A stretch of 64,000 nt of DNA from Roseiflexus castenholzii DSM 13941. GTDB taxonomy: Bacteria > Chloroflexota > Chloroflexia > Chloroflexales > Roseiflexaceae. Positions 1-8,095 of this stretch are shown piece after piece. The DNA lies in NCBI RefSeq assembly GCF_000017805.1, contig NC_009767.1, positions 4,257,001-4,321,000 of the forward strand, given 5' to 3'. The position numbers and the translations under genes were made by a program. Positions within the stretch are counted from its first letter, which is position 1. Each line of letters opens with the position of its first letter. The notes under the pieces were generated by a model, which was not told the DNA's origin, ran no database searches, and saw only the letters and a list, made by a program, of their open reading frames with translations.

Positions 1-57
1 GAGAGGCGAGAGGCGAGAGGCAAGAGGAGCGAGGCAAGAGGCGAGAGGCGAGAGGTG
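1..57. repeat. Low-complexity GAGAGGC purine-rich tract
   Basis: The first 57 bases are an imperfect short tandem array built from GAGAGGC and GAGAGGA units with some slipped variants. The tract lies directly beside the end of a dispersed element starting at 59. No coding sense is seen. Confidence 0.7.
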
Positions 58-58
58 A

Positions 59-197
59 TACCAATGACGCCTGAAGATGCCGCATTCTTGTCATTCCGAG
101 CGCAGCGACTTGTCATTCCGAGCGCAGCGACTTGTCATTCCGAGCCCTTCGCTTCGCTCAGGGTAAACGCAGCGAGGAATCTGAACGGGACTCGCAC
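59..197 (-). repeat. Truncated copy of a dispersed MITE-like element (copy 1)
   Basis: It begins with the terminal sequence TACCAATGACG and continues through the TGCCGCAT and GTCATTCCGAG motifs shared with copies at 2013, 4405, 9934 and 37540. A GTCATTCCGAGCGCAGCG unit is partly duplicated inside. The far half, which in other copies contains CATCCGGCATGGTCACC and the second end, is missing. The sequence instead joins a small open frame at about 198. Orientation is inverted relative to copy 2. Confidence 0.75.
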
Positions 198-293
198 GAC
201 GATGGTTCCGACCTGCCCCCGGCGCAGCCTGCGATCTGGAAGGTCTTCGAGCAGCGCCACGACATCAAGCACATGCGGGGTATCATGTGTCAT
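198..293 (-). pseudogene. Remnant of a DUF4926-like small protein gene, cut by the dispersed element
   Basis: Reading on the minus strand from the ATG at 291-293, the product contains DVVALLEDLPDRRLRRGQVG followed by TIVV. This is the recognisable N-terminal half of the DUF4926 family (small proteins of about 70-90 residues, function unknown). After roughly 32 codons the frame enters the dispersed element, and the remaining residues up to the stop at 135 are encoded by that element. The gene has therefore lost its C-terminal half. The family assignment rests on remembered motif similarity. The truncation is visible directly, because the junction matches the interior of the other element copies. 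Confidence 0.55.
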
Positions 294-336
294 CTTTTTT
301 TCCTTCGCATTGCCCGTCTCGAGTTTATTACAGCAC

Positions 337-1167
337 TCACCGGAACCATTTTTGCTGCGCCTCCTCAAAGAACCCCTCGGCGCGTAGCGCGTCGAGCGCC
401 TGATTAACCGCTTCGTGCAGGCGATACGCTTCCGGCGCAACCGCGATCACATATGGCTCGAAGGTCAGCGCCTGCGCAACGCGCAATTCCGGCGCGTGCG
501 CCATCGCAATCAGCGCCGCCGGATGATCGACGATCACGGCATCCACCTCGCCACGCTGCAACGCCGCCAGCGCATCGGCCGGCGTGTCGTAATCGGGACG
601 CAGCACGAACGATGCTCCCTCCATCAGACGTCGCCGCGCCAGTGTATCGGCGTCGGAACCGAGCGCCACGCCAACTACGTGAGCGGTGAGGTCCGCTTCT
701 GATGTGATGGGCGAATCCGACCGAACAACCAGCATCTGCCCGGCGTCGAAATAGAACTGCGAGAAACGGGCGCGCCAGCCGAGTTCCGGCGCATACGGCA
801 GGGCTGAGATCGCAATATCGGCGCGCCGTGCCGCCAGATCGTCGTAGATCGAATCCAGCCCGCTTGGAATGAACTCCGCCTGAACGCCAAGACGCGCTGC
901 AATCGCGTGCGCCAGATCGATGTCATATCCGGCAGGTTTCCCATCCTCCATCCAGGTGAACGGGTAGAAACCAAGATCGACCGCCACCCGCAGCGTGCGG
1001 CGTTGCTGCACCCCGGCCCATACTGGATCGAGACCCTGCCCCACAACGTTCAACCCCGTTTGCGCACTTACCGCCAGCGCCGCATATCCGACGATTATCA
1101 GCAGCGCAACCGCATCGAACCGGCGCCTTCCATCGCGTCGCCGCCGCATCCGCAACGTCTCTCTCAT
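337..1167 (-). CDS. Extracellular solute-binding protein, family 3 (amino-acid ABC transporter type)
   Basis: The 276-residue product has a basic N-terminus and a hydrophobic segment at about residues 16-36, as in an uncleaved anchor or signal peptide. After it, LRVAVDLGFYPFTWMEDGK and GYDIDLAHAIAARLG match the start of family 3 periplasmic binding proteins, whose two lobes close on polar amino acids or related small solutes. Later GEVDAVIVDHP matches the hinge region. No permease or ATPase gene lies beside it, so it is an orphan subunit here, or a ligand sensor. The start is the ATG at 1165-1167. The substrate cannot be told from sequence alone. Confidence 0.85.
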   Translation of the reverse strand: MRETLRMRRRRDGRRRFDAVALLIIVGYAALAVSAQTGLNVVGQGLDPVWAGVQQRRTLRVAVDLGFYPFTWMEDGKPAGYDIDLAHAIAARLGVQAEFIPSGLDSIYDDLAARRADIAISALPYAPELGWRARFSQFYFDAGQMLVVRSDSPITSEADLTAHVVGVALGSDADTLARRRLMEGASFVLRPDYDTPADALAALQRGEVDAVIVDHPAALIAMAHAPELRVAQALTFEPYVIAVAPEAYRLHEAVNQALDALRAEGFFEEAQQKWFR

Positions 1168-1337
1168 CGTATCTTCATACAGATGTCTTGATCAACGGTC
1201 ATTGTTCAAGTATACTTTAAACCAATCTCGATATTAATTCTTCACACCTGCACTATTTCCCAATGGCGTTATATTCCATGCGTATCGACAACTCGACGAT
1301 GCCGAACGTCGATGAATGAGCGTTAGTTTCAGGGAAT

Positions 1338-2012
1338 GTGGTGAACCTTATGCAGGACCCGCGTCATATGTCGCAACCTCCGGTGCAGCAGGCGGCGCCT
1401 CCACCGTCGTATCCCGTCCAGTCGCCATATCCGTACTACGCACCGCCGCCGCGTGTCGGCGCTGCCGGTCGTTTCACTCGGTTGATGCGCCTGCTTCTGC
1501 GACGAGCGCTCTACAGCCTGGTGCTGCTAGGGCGCGCGATGCGACCATATGCGCTGACGCTGGCAGTCGCCTTGGTGTTGTTGAGCGTGATTGGCTGGAT
1601 GAGCTGGCAACTGTGGGGACCAAAGCCCGACGGTCCGACGTTTACCCGCGCCGACTCGATTCCCCCTGCGCCAGCCGTGCTCAACTATCTTCAGGGACGA
1701 AAAACCTTCGATGCCGACCTGATGTGGGATTCATTCAGCACGGAGTATCAGACATCGCGCCTCAATGTCGGCGCCTCGAAAGCGACACTGCAATCGCAAG
1801 CCAATATCGAGAAGAATATGGGTCTGGTATATAACCGCTACGATTACATCGGCGGCATCACGCTCGACGATGGCGGCTCAATGTACTTCTACGCGGTGCA
1901 GGTGTCGCTCCAGAGCCAGAGCGCCAAAGTGCCGATGATTATTACCGCGAACCCGGAAGGCAAGATTATCAATATCATTTCGCCGCTAGATCGACTGTCG
2001 CAGAATAATTGA
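1338..2012 (+). CDS. Single-pass membrane protein with proline-rich N-terminus, function unknown
   Basis: The product of about 220 residues begins with a Pro/Tyr/Gln-rich stretch (residues 12-40) and a basic patch (about 45-65). One membrane helix follows near residues 72-94, then an extracytoplasmic domain of about 130 residues containing FSTEYQTSRLNVG and a predicted strand-rich end (VPMIITANPEGKIINII). The size and pattern suggest an NTF2-like or similar small fold, but I do not recognise the family. GTG codons at 1338 and 1341 and an ATG at 1350 are possible starts. An AGGGA at 1331-1335 fits the second GTG or the ATG better than the first. A dispersed element begins at the base after the stop codon. 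Confidence 0.7.
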   Translation: MVNLMQDPRHMSQPPVQQAAPPPSYPVQSPYPYYAPPPRVGAAGRFTRLMRLLLRRALYSLVLLGRAMRPYALTLAVALVLLSVIGWMSWQLWGPKPDGPTFTRADSIPPAPAVLNYLQGRKTFDADLMWDSFSTEYQTSRLNVGASKATLQSQANIEKNMGLVYNRYDYIGGITLDDGGSMYFYAVQVSLQSQSAKVPMIITANPEGKIINIISPLDRLSQNN

Positions 2013-2162
2013 TACCAATGACCGGTGACCATCCGGCATGGTCACCCCGAGCAGAGCAAGGGGTCTTGCGCAACCCGCTCAGATTCCTCGCTGCGTTTAC
2101 CCTGAGCGAAGCGAAGGGCTCGGAATGACAAGCATGCGGCATCGTCAATCGTCATTGGCATG
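2013..2162 (+). repeat. Dispersed MITE-like element (copy 2)
   Basis: About 150 bp bounded by TACCAATGAC and its inverse GTCATTGGCA. It contains GGTGACCATCCGGCATGG, CAGATTCCTCGCTGCG and CTCGGAATGACAAGCATG in that order, shared with the copies at 4405 and 9934 and, reversed, at 59 and 37540. It has no coding capacity, so it must be moved by a transposase in trans, if it moves at all. It starts directly after the stop codon of the upstream gene and ends about 60 bp before the protease gene. Confidence 0.8.
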
Positions 2163-2221
2163 ATCCGTTGTTGCATCCAGGTACGAGCGGCGCACACGCG
2201 CCTGAGATGAGGAGTTGAAGC

Positions 2222-4204
2222 ATGGCTCTCGAACCATATCGCCCTGGCGTCGACCCGCGCTATCGCGATGAACTCGATCGTGAACTCGATCAGAAGATCG
2301 ATCAGGCGCTCCATCGCTGGCCCTGGAAGGTGCGACGCTTCATCTGGCGCGTGTTGATCGCCATCGCTGCAATCTGGCTGGTGATCAATCTGGCGCCGCG
2401 CGCCGTTGAGTTCGTGATGACGAACGATATGGGCGCCGCGATTATTCAGGTATTGCTGATCGGCGCCTATCTGTTCTTCTTCATCGGCTTCCAGTTCTTC
2501 TTGATGTTCTACTTCATGGGGCGCACCCGCATCTACTGGCTCAAACCGGGCGAGACGGGCATCGGCTTCAAAGACTACAAGGGGAACCCGGAAGTGCTGG
2601 AAGCGGCGCGCCGAATCGTGACGCTGCTCAAGGGCGCAAAAGAGTTCAAGGAAATGGGTGGCGAAGTCACGCGCGGCGTGCTGCTGATTGGACCGCCTGG
2701 AACCGGGAAAAGCTACATGGCGCAGGCAGTGGCGACTGAAGCAGGCGTGCCATTTGGCTATCTGAGCGCTCCGTCGCTGACATCCGCCTGGATGGGTATG
2801 GGCAACATGAAAGTCATGCTGCTCTACCGCAAGGCGCGCAAACTGGCGCGTGAGTATGGCGCCTGTATCCTCTTCATCGACGAAATCGATGCGATCGGTA
2901 TGGCGCGCAGCCCGAATCTCGCTGGTCAGGGTGCAATGGGTATGTCTCCCGATACCAGCCACGGTGGTCGCGCCAATGTGGTGATGGGCATGGGCATGGG
3001 GATGGGCGCGGGAAGTGGTCTGCTCAACGAACTACTCATTCAAATGGACCCGCCGCCCCATGAGCAGTCGCTGAGCGGAAAGATTCTGCGCTTCTTCGGT
3101 TTGCGCCGCAAAAAGGCAGAGATGCCACCCGTGTTGACAATGGCGGCGACAAACCTGGCGGAGACGCTCGACGCAGCACTGCTGCGACCAGGTCGCTTCG
3201 ATCGCAAAATCGCCGTTGATCTTCCCGATGCCGATGGGCGTAAGGAAATCATTGAGTACTACCTGGCAAAGGTTAAGCACGAACCAATGCCCATTGATCG
3301 CATGGTTTCCGATACCATCGGGTACTCGCCGGTTGCGATCAAGTTCGTGATCAACGAAGCAGTCATCCATGCACACTTCGACGGTCGCTCGGCGATTAAC
3401 TACTGGGACTTTACCCGCGCGCGCGAGACGCACGAATGGGGTCTGCGCCAACCGATTCGGAACATGTCGTATGAGGAGCGCCGCCGCCTCGCGTACCACG
3501 AAGCAGGTCATGCATATGCCGCTGTCAAACTGCTGCGCAAAGAGCGTCTGACGAAAGTGACGATTGTGCGCCATGGCTCGGCGCTTGGCTTTGCCGCCTG
3601 GAAGCCGGAAGAGGAAATTCATACCCGCACGAAAGACGAACTGCTCGACCGGATCAAGATTTCGCTCGCCAGTCGTGCCGCCGAAGAAGTCTTCCTCAAC
3701 ATTCAGATGAGCGGCGTCACCAGCGACCTGCAAAGCGCCACCGGTCTGGCGACGTTTATGGTCGGCGCGTATGGCATGGACAATAGCCTCTATTCGCACC
3801 TGACTTTCGGGATGCAAGGGCTGGCAAGCCCTGATATCAAGATGCGCGTGGAGGCGATTCTGAACGAGCAGTATCGCCAGGTGAAAACACTGATCGAAAG
3901 CAACAAAGAGGCGGTCATCGCTATTGCTGAGGCATTGATCCTTCGCAATGAACTGACCGACATCGACGTGAACGAAATCCTGGCGCGTGTCGAAGCCGAG
4001 CATCCGTTCACCGACCCGCGCACGGCGCAGCGCCAGCAGTTCGGGTTTGTCACTACCCGCGCGCTGCCCGAACCGGTCAGCGTCAGTCGCCGCTACACCG
4101 GTGCGCGTCGTCCAGTCGATGCCGTCAATGTGCCTGCCGCGACGCAACCGACATCCTCCCAGCAACCGCAGGCGTCGGCTGAACAGGGTGAAGAGCAGTC
4201 ATAA
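2222..4204 (+). CDS. FtsH-like membrane-anchored AAA+ zinc metalloprotease
   Basis: The 660-residue product is predicted to unfold and degrade membrane or cytosolic proteins with ATP. Two membrane helices lie at about residues 39-57 and 72-100. The AAA module has Walker A GPPGTGKS (157-164), Walker B LFIDEIDAIG (about 217) and an SRH region with LLRPGRFDRKI. The M41 peptidase part has HEAGH at 426-430 as zinc ligands and a downstream TSDLQSAT with Asp502 as the likely third ligand. It differs from classical FtsH in having a short loop between the helices and a Met/Gly-rich insertion after Walker B (MGMGMGMGAGSG). The start ATG at 2222 is preceded by a GAGGAG-like site. A strong terminator follows 22 bases after the stop. 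Confidence 0.9.
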   Translation: MALEPYRPGVDPRYRDELDRELDQKIDQALHRWPWKVRRFIWRVLIAIAAIWLVINLAPRAVEFVMTNDMGAAIIQVLLIGAYLFFFIGFQFFLMFYFMGRTRIYWLKPGETGIGFKDYKGNPEVLEAARRIVTLLKGAKEFKEMGGEVTRGVLLIGPPGTGKSYMAQAVATEAGVPFGYLSAPSLTSAWMGMGNMKVMLLYRKARKLAREYGACILFIDEIDAIGMARSPNLAGQGAMGMSPDTSHGGRANVVMGMGMGMGAGSGLLNELLIQMDPPPHEQSLSGKILRFFGLRRKKAEMPPVLTMAATNLAETLDAALLRPGRFDRKIAVDLPDADGRKEIIEYYLAKVKHEPMPIDRMVSDTIGYSPVAIKFVINEAVIHAHFDGRSAINYWDFTRARETHEWGLRQPIRNMSYEERRRLAYHEAGHAYAAVKLLRKERLTKVTIVRHGSALGFAAWKPEEEIHTRTKDELLDRIKISLASRAAEEVFLNIQMSGVTSDLQSATGLATFMVGAYGMDNSLYSHLTFGMQGLASPDIKMRVEAILNEQYRQVKTLIESNKEAVIAIAEALILRNELTDIDVNEILARVEAEHPFTDPRTAQRQQFGFVTTRALPEPVSVSRRYTGARRPVDAVNVPAATQPTSSQQPQASAEQGEEQS

Positions 4205-4225
4205 TGGAGCCGCATGCGGTGAACG

Positions 4226-4259
4226 CCCCCACGGGTCTCGGGAACTCGTGGGGGTTTTT
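4226..4259 (+). terminator. Rho-independent terminator of the FtsH-like gene
   Basis: CCCCCACG at 4226-4233 pairs perfectly with CGTGGGGG at 4247-4254 across a 13-nt loop, and TTTTT follows at 4255-4259. It lies 22 bases past the stop codon. Confidence 0.9.
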
Positions 4260-4404
4260 GGTTGGGAGGTTCGCGTATACGAACTCAGAACCGTCCTTTC
4301 CCCGGCAGCACGCATCCTTCGCTCGTCTCGCGCGCCGCACGACTTTGTGGCGTCCACGAAGAGTACGAACGAACACAAAGCCGCGTCACACACCCACGCC
4401 CCGC

Positions 4405-4552
4405 TACCAATGACCTGTGAACATCCGGCATGGTCACCCCGAGCAGCGCGAGGGGTCGTGCGCGAACCCGCGCAGATTCCTCGCTGCGCTCGGAATGACA
4501 AGTCGCTGCGCTCGGAATGACACGCATGCGGCATCGTCAATCGTCATTGGTA
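4405..4552 (+). repeat. Dispersed MITE-like element (copy 3)
   Basis: 148 bp from TACCAATGACC to GTCATTGGTA, the best preserved pair of inverted ends in the window. Inside, a CTGCGCTCGGAATGACA unit is repeated in tandem. The remaining intergenic sequence between the terminator at 4259 and the gene at 4807 contains nothing else I recognise except a short AGAACCAGGAACCAAGAACC tract just after the element. Confidence 0.85.
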
Positions 4553-4806
4553 TGAGAACCAGGAACCAAGAACCACCTTGCCTTCCCCCTCGCACCGTAT
4601 CGCCTCGCACCTCTTGTCCCGCACCGCTGGACTCGCGCTTCACCTTCCCGCAAGCACCTTCCACCGTCGCACCGTCCACCTGCAATCCCTTACTACGGTG
4701 TCATCCCCAGATGACAGGATTGCTATTCACGCATCTTGCAGGATACGGCGCATTCCGCTATAGTAAGGCGAGGAGCAGGCACTGATTGAGGCATCCGCCC
4801 TTCCCT

Positions 4807-5766
4807 ATGCGCGCATTGATTACCGGCATCAATGGATTCGTCGGTGGACACCTGGCAGAACACCTCCTGGCAACCGGCGCGTGGGACGTCGCCGGTCTTG
4901 CGCGCCAGCCCACGCTCGCGTTCGGTGCGCTCGATGGGCGGGTGACGTATATCGCTGCCGATCTTAATGATCGCGATCAGGCGCTCATGGCGCTCGCCAG
5001 CGTCCGACCCGATGTTATTTTCCATCTCGCCGGTCAATCGAACGTTCCACGCGCCTTTGCCGACCCGCATACGACGGTGCAGACCAACATCGGTGCGCAG
5101 CTCAACCTGTTCCTCAGTGTGCTTCAGTTGCGCCTCGACCCGCTGATGATCATCGCCAGCAGCAACGAAATCTATGGCATGGTGCGCCCTGAAGAATTGC
5201 CGCTCACCGAAGAAACCCCGCTGCGCCCGGTCAATCCGTATGCGGTGAGCAAAGCGGCGCAGGACCTGTTTGCCTACCAGTACTACATCAGCCACCAGTT
5301 GCGCACGATCCGGCTACGACCATTCAACCACATCGGTCCCCGCCAGACCGAGGCGTTCGTCGTGCCGGCCTTCGCCGCACAGATCGCCCGGATCGAAGCC
5401 GGGCTGCAACCGCCGACGCTGCGCGTCGGCAACCTGGCGGCAGAACGCGACTTTAGCGATGTGCGCGACATCGCGCGCGCATACGAACTCGCCGCCCTCT
5501 ACGGTGAGGTCGGCGCAGCGTATAATGTCGGCAGCGAACAGGCGGTGAGCGTGCGACGGCTCCTGGAGATTCTACTGACGTTCAGCACGCACGATGTGCA
5601 GATTGAACCAGACCCGTCGCGGATGCGTCCCTCCGATGTGCCCAGGGTCGTGTGTAATGCTTCGCGCTTTCGCGCCGCTACCGGATGGAAGCCGCTCATT
5701 CCGCTGGAGCAAACCCTGTTCGACACACTCGAATACTGGCGTTCCCGGATACAGGAGCAACTATGA
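4807..5766 (+). CDS. NAD(P)-dependent sugar-nucleotide epimerase/dehydratase (extended SDR, GDP-mannose 4,6-dehydratase/Rmd-like)
   Basis: The product of 319 residues opens with a Rossmann motif, TGINGFVGG (GxxGxxG at residues 7-13). It has the SDR catalytic set: SSNEIYG with Ser near 118, and YAVSK with Tyr145 and Lys149. The line FNHIGPRQ and the C-terminal ATGWKPLIPLEQTL are typical of extended SDRs acting on GDP-mannose or its 4-keto derivative. The gene overlaps the next one, a sugar-phosphate nucleotidyltransferase, by ATGA. The two therefore probably work in one deoxyhexose or cell-surface glycan pathway. A TTG at 4786 in the same frame with AGGAG 11 bases upstream is an alternative start. 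The ATG at 4807 puts the nucleotide-binding motif at the usual distance from the N-terminus. Confidence 0.85.
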   Translation: MRALITGINGFVGGHLAEHLLATGAWDVAGLARQPTLAFGALDGRVTYIAADLNDRDQALMALASVRPDVIFHLAGQSNVPRAFADPHTTVQTNIGAQLNLFLSVLQLRLDPLMIIASSNEIYGMVRPEELPLTEETPLRPVNPYAVSKAAQDLFAYQYYISHQLRTIRLRPFNHIGPRQTEAFVVPAFAAQIARIEAGLQPPTLRVGNLAAERDFSDVRDIARAYELAALYGEVGAAYNVGSEQAVSVRRLLEILLTFSTHDVQIEPDPSRMRPSDVPRVVCNASRFRAATGWKPLIPLEQTLFDTLEYWRSRIQEQL

Positions 5767-6875
5767 AGGCAGTCATTCTGGTCGGTGGTCTCGGCACCCG
5801 TCTGCGACCGCTGACGTGCAACACACCCAAGCCGATGATTCCGCTGGTCAACCAGCCATTCATCGTCCACGTGCTCGAAAATCTGCGCAACCAGGGGATC
5901 GATGAAGTCATTCTGTGCGTGCAGTATCTCGCCGACCGGTTCCGTGAGGCGCTCGGCGATGGTTCGGTATTGGGCTTGAAGATTCACGTCATCGAAGAGC
6001 CGGAGCCGCTCGGCACCGCCGGCGCGGTGAAGAATGTCGAGCATATGCTCGATGGCTCGACATTCGTTTTCAATGGCGATGTGTTGACCGACCTCGACCT
6101 GCGGGCAATGCTGGCGTTCCACCGCGAACGCGGCAGCAAGTTGACCATTGCGCTGACGCCGGTTGAAGACCCAACCGCATATGGGCTGGTCGAAATGGAC
6201 GAAACCGGTCACATCCGCCGCTTTATGGAAAAACCGCGCGTCGATGAGATCACCTCGAACCTGATCAATGCCGGAACATACATTATCGAACCAGAACTTT
6301 TCCGCTATGTTCCCCCCAAACAGCACTATATGTTCGAGCGTGGGCTGTTCCCGGTGGTGCTGCAAACGCGCGATCCCATGTACGGCTACCCCTCGCCAGC
6401 ATATTGGACCGACATTGGCACGCCGTCGGCGTACCTGGAGGTGCATCACGATATTCTGGTGGGGAAAGTGCGCTACCGCTTTCACGGCAAAGAGATCGGC
6501 AACCGCGTCTGGCTGGTTGGCGATGCCGACATTCACCCGCGCGCTCAGGTGATCGGTCCGGTCGTCATCGGTCCAGGGGTGAAAATCGGCGCCGGCGCGC
6601 AGATCATCGGTCCGACCGTCATCGGCGCAGGATGCGTCATCGGTGCGCAGGCACGGATCGAGGGCGCCGTCCTCTGGGAGAACAATCAGATCGCCGAAGG
6701 TGTGGCGTTGCGATCGTGTGTGGTGGGCAGCCACAACCAGATCGGTGCGCGCACCCACATCACCGACGGCGCCGTCGTCGGCGACTCGTGCATCATCGAA
6801 GCGGACAATCGCCTGGAGCGCGGCATTCGCATCTGGCCCGAAACCCACCTGAAAGAGCGTTCCATCTCCTTCTGA
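5763..6875 (+). CDS. Sugar-1-phosphate nucleotidyltransferase with left-handed beta-helix domain (mannose-1-phosphate guanylyltransferase type)
   Basis: The 370-residue product starts MKAVILVGGLGTRLRPLT, the signature loop binding the nucleotide triphosphate, followed by TPKPMIPLVNQP. FNGDVLTDLDL carries the metal-binding Asp. After about residue 245 it switches to hexapeptide repeats (IGPVVIGPGVKIGAGAQIIG and similar) forming a left-handed beta helix. That domain layout is the one of GDP-mannose pyrophosphorylase-like enzymes, although glucose-1-phosphate thymidylyl- or uridylyl-transfer cannot be excluded. The ATG overlaps the TGA of the upstream epimerase gene, which implies translational coupling. 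Longer frames upstream are discounted because the family begins at this motif. Confidence 0.88.
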   Translation: MKAVILVGGLGTRLRPLTCNTPKPMIPLVNQPFIVHVLENLRNQGIDEVILCVQYLADRFREALGDGSVLGLKIHVIEEPEPLGTAGAVKNVEHMLDGSTFVFNGDVLTDLDLRAMLAFHRERGSKLTIALTPVEDPTAYGLVEMDETGHIRRFMEKPRVDEITSNLINAGTYIIEPELFRYVPPKQHYMFERGLFPVVLQTRDPMYGYPSPAYWTDIGTPSAYLEVHHDILVGKVRYRFHGKEIGNRVWLVGDADIHPRAQVIGPVVIGPGVKIGAGAQIIGPTVIGAGCVIGAQARIEGAVLWENNQIAEGVALRSCVVGSHNQIGARTHITDGAVVGDSCIIEADNRLERGIRIWPETHLKERSISF

Positions 6876-6903
6876 CGCACTGCCGTGAGAGGCGTGCTAT
6901 AAT
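6873..6903 (+). promoter_or_regulatory. Candidate promoter of the GAPDH gene
   Basis: A perfect TATAAT lies at 6898-6903. The best -35 candidate, TGACGC at 6873-6878, is 19 bases upstream and only a weak match, and it overlaps the stop of the preceding gene. The gene start is 58 bases downstream of the -10. Confidence 0.5.
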
Positions 6904-6961
6904 GGCGCGGCGCGCTCCCTATGACAGAGCGCACCAGTCTCACTGCGGAAGGAGCACGACG

Positions 6962-8005
6962 ATGGCACGTGTCGCAATTAATGGTTTTGGTCGAATCGGT
7001 CGTCAAAGCTTCAAAGCGATGCTCGAACAGTATTCTGACGACCTGGAGATCGTGGCCATAAACGACCTGACCGATAACGAAACGCTGGCGCATCTGCTGC
7101 GCCACGACTCGACCTATGGCGCATTCGACGGCGATGTCGTGGTGACGAACGACCGGATCAGCGTCACGTTCTATGGCGAGGATGGTGATGAGCGCCAGAT
7201 CGACATTGTGGCGCTCGAGGAACGTGATCCGGCACAATTGCCCTGGCGTAATCTGGGCATCGATATTGTCATCGAGTCAACCGGACGCTTCACCGATGCC
7301 GAGAAAGCGCGCGCACACCTGCAAGCCGGTGCGCGTAAGGTCATTATCACAGCGCCCGCCAAAGGGGAAGACATCACCATCTGTCTCGGCGTCAACGAAG
7401 ATCGTTACGACAACGCCGTGCACCACATCATCTCGAATGCGTCATGCACCACCAACTGTCTCGCGCCGGTTGCGAAAGTGCTCAACGACCGCTTTGGCAT
7501 CCGCCGTGGATTGATGACGACGATCCACTCGTACACCATGGATCAGAACTTGCAGGACAATGTCCACAAGGATTTGCGGCGCGCGCGCGCGGCTGCGATG
7601 AACATTGTGCCAACCACGACCGGTGCGGCGCGCGCGGTGGCGCTGGTTATCCCCGAACTCAAAGGCAAGTTCGACGGGTTCGCCGTGCGGGTGCCGACGC
7701 CGACCGTCTCGATGATCGACTTCGTGGTCGAACTCGAGCGGAGCGCCTCTGTCGATGAGGTGAATGAGACCTTCCGCGAAGCGGCACAGAGCAAGGAACT
7801 GGAAGGCATTCTGGAAGTGACCGAAGAGGAACTGGTATCGACTGACTTTATCGGTTCGACGGCATCAGCCATTGTCGATCTGCCGCTGACGATGGCGCTG
7901 GGGGGCAACCTGATCAAGGTGATCGCCTGGTACGACAACGAATGGGGCTACGCCACGCGCATCGCCGATCTGACGGCATTCATTGCCGATGAGATGGAGG
8001 AATAA
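6962..8005 (+). CDS. gap: Glyceraldehyde-3-phosphate dehydrogenase, type I
   Basis: The 347-residue product oxidises and phosphorylates glyceraldehyde-3-phosphate with NAD(P) in glycolysis, or runs in reverse in gluconeogenesis and carbon fixation. INGFGRIGR at residues 5-13 binds the cofactor. SNASCTTNCLAP contains the catalytic Cys162, and TTIHSYTMDQNLQD includes the catalytic His. KVIAWYDNEWGYATR is the conserved C-terminal segment. The start is the ATG at 6962, preceded by GGAAGGAG at a normal distance. Asp rather than Ser/Thr follows the second strand (AINDLTDN), which suggests NAD preference, though this is not proof. The gene faces the sigma-like gene, with a hairpin between. Confidence 0.96.
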   Translation: MARVAINGFGRIGRQSFKAMLEQYSDDLEIVAINDLTDNETLAHLLRHDSTYGAFDGDVVVTNDRISVTFYGEDGDERQIDIVALEERDPAQLPWRNLGIDIVIESTGRFTDAEKARAHLQAGARKVIITAPAKGEDITICLGVNEDRYDNAVHHIISNASCTTNCLAPVAKVLNDRFGIRRGLMTTIHSYTMDQNLQDNVHKDLRRARAAAMNIVPTTTGAARAVALVIPELKGKFDGFAVRVPTPTVSMIDFVVELERSASVDEVNETFREAAQSKELEGILEVTEEELVSTDFIGSTASAIVDLPLTMALGGNLIKVIAWYDNEWGYATRIADLTAFIADEMEE

Positions 8006-8011
8006 ACCATA

Positions 8012-8059
8012 CCCGCCGGAGCGACGGCAGACATGGCATTGCAGCGGCGCTCCGGCGGG
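8012..8059. terminator. Long hairpin between convergent genes
   Basis: CCCGCCGGAGCG at 8012-8023 pairs perfectly with CGCTCCGGCGGG at 8048-8059 across a 24-nt loop. There is no T-tract on either strand, so it is a possible bidirectional or Rho-assisted terminator rather than a classical one. Confidence 0.6.
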
Positions 8060-8095
8060 GAGGATCATACACCGTCCGTGCGTCTCAAGACCACG

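Noticed and set aside
1208..1217. AAGTATACTT palindrome between the solute-binding gene and the next gene
   Set aside because: Ten-base palindromes occur by chance and no regulator or promoter spacing supports it.
2042..2962. Long minus-strand frame opposite the FtsH-like gene
   Set aside because: It is antisense to conserved protease codons and passes through a dispersed element; high GC favours such shadow frames.
5685..5762. N-terminal extension of the nucleotidyltransferase
   Set aside because: It overlaps the epimerase and precedes the family's canonical first residues; the ATGA overlap start is preferred.
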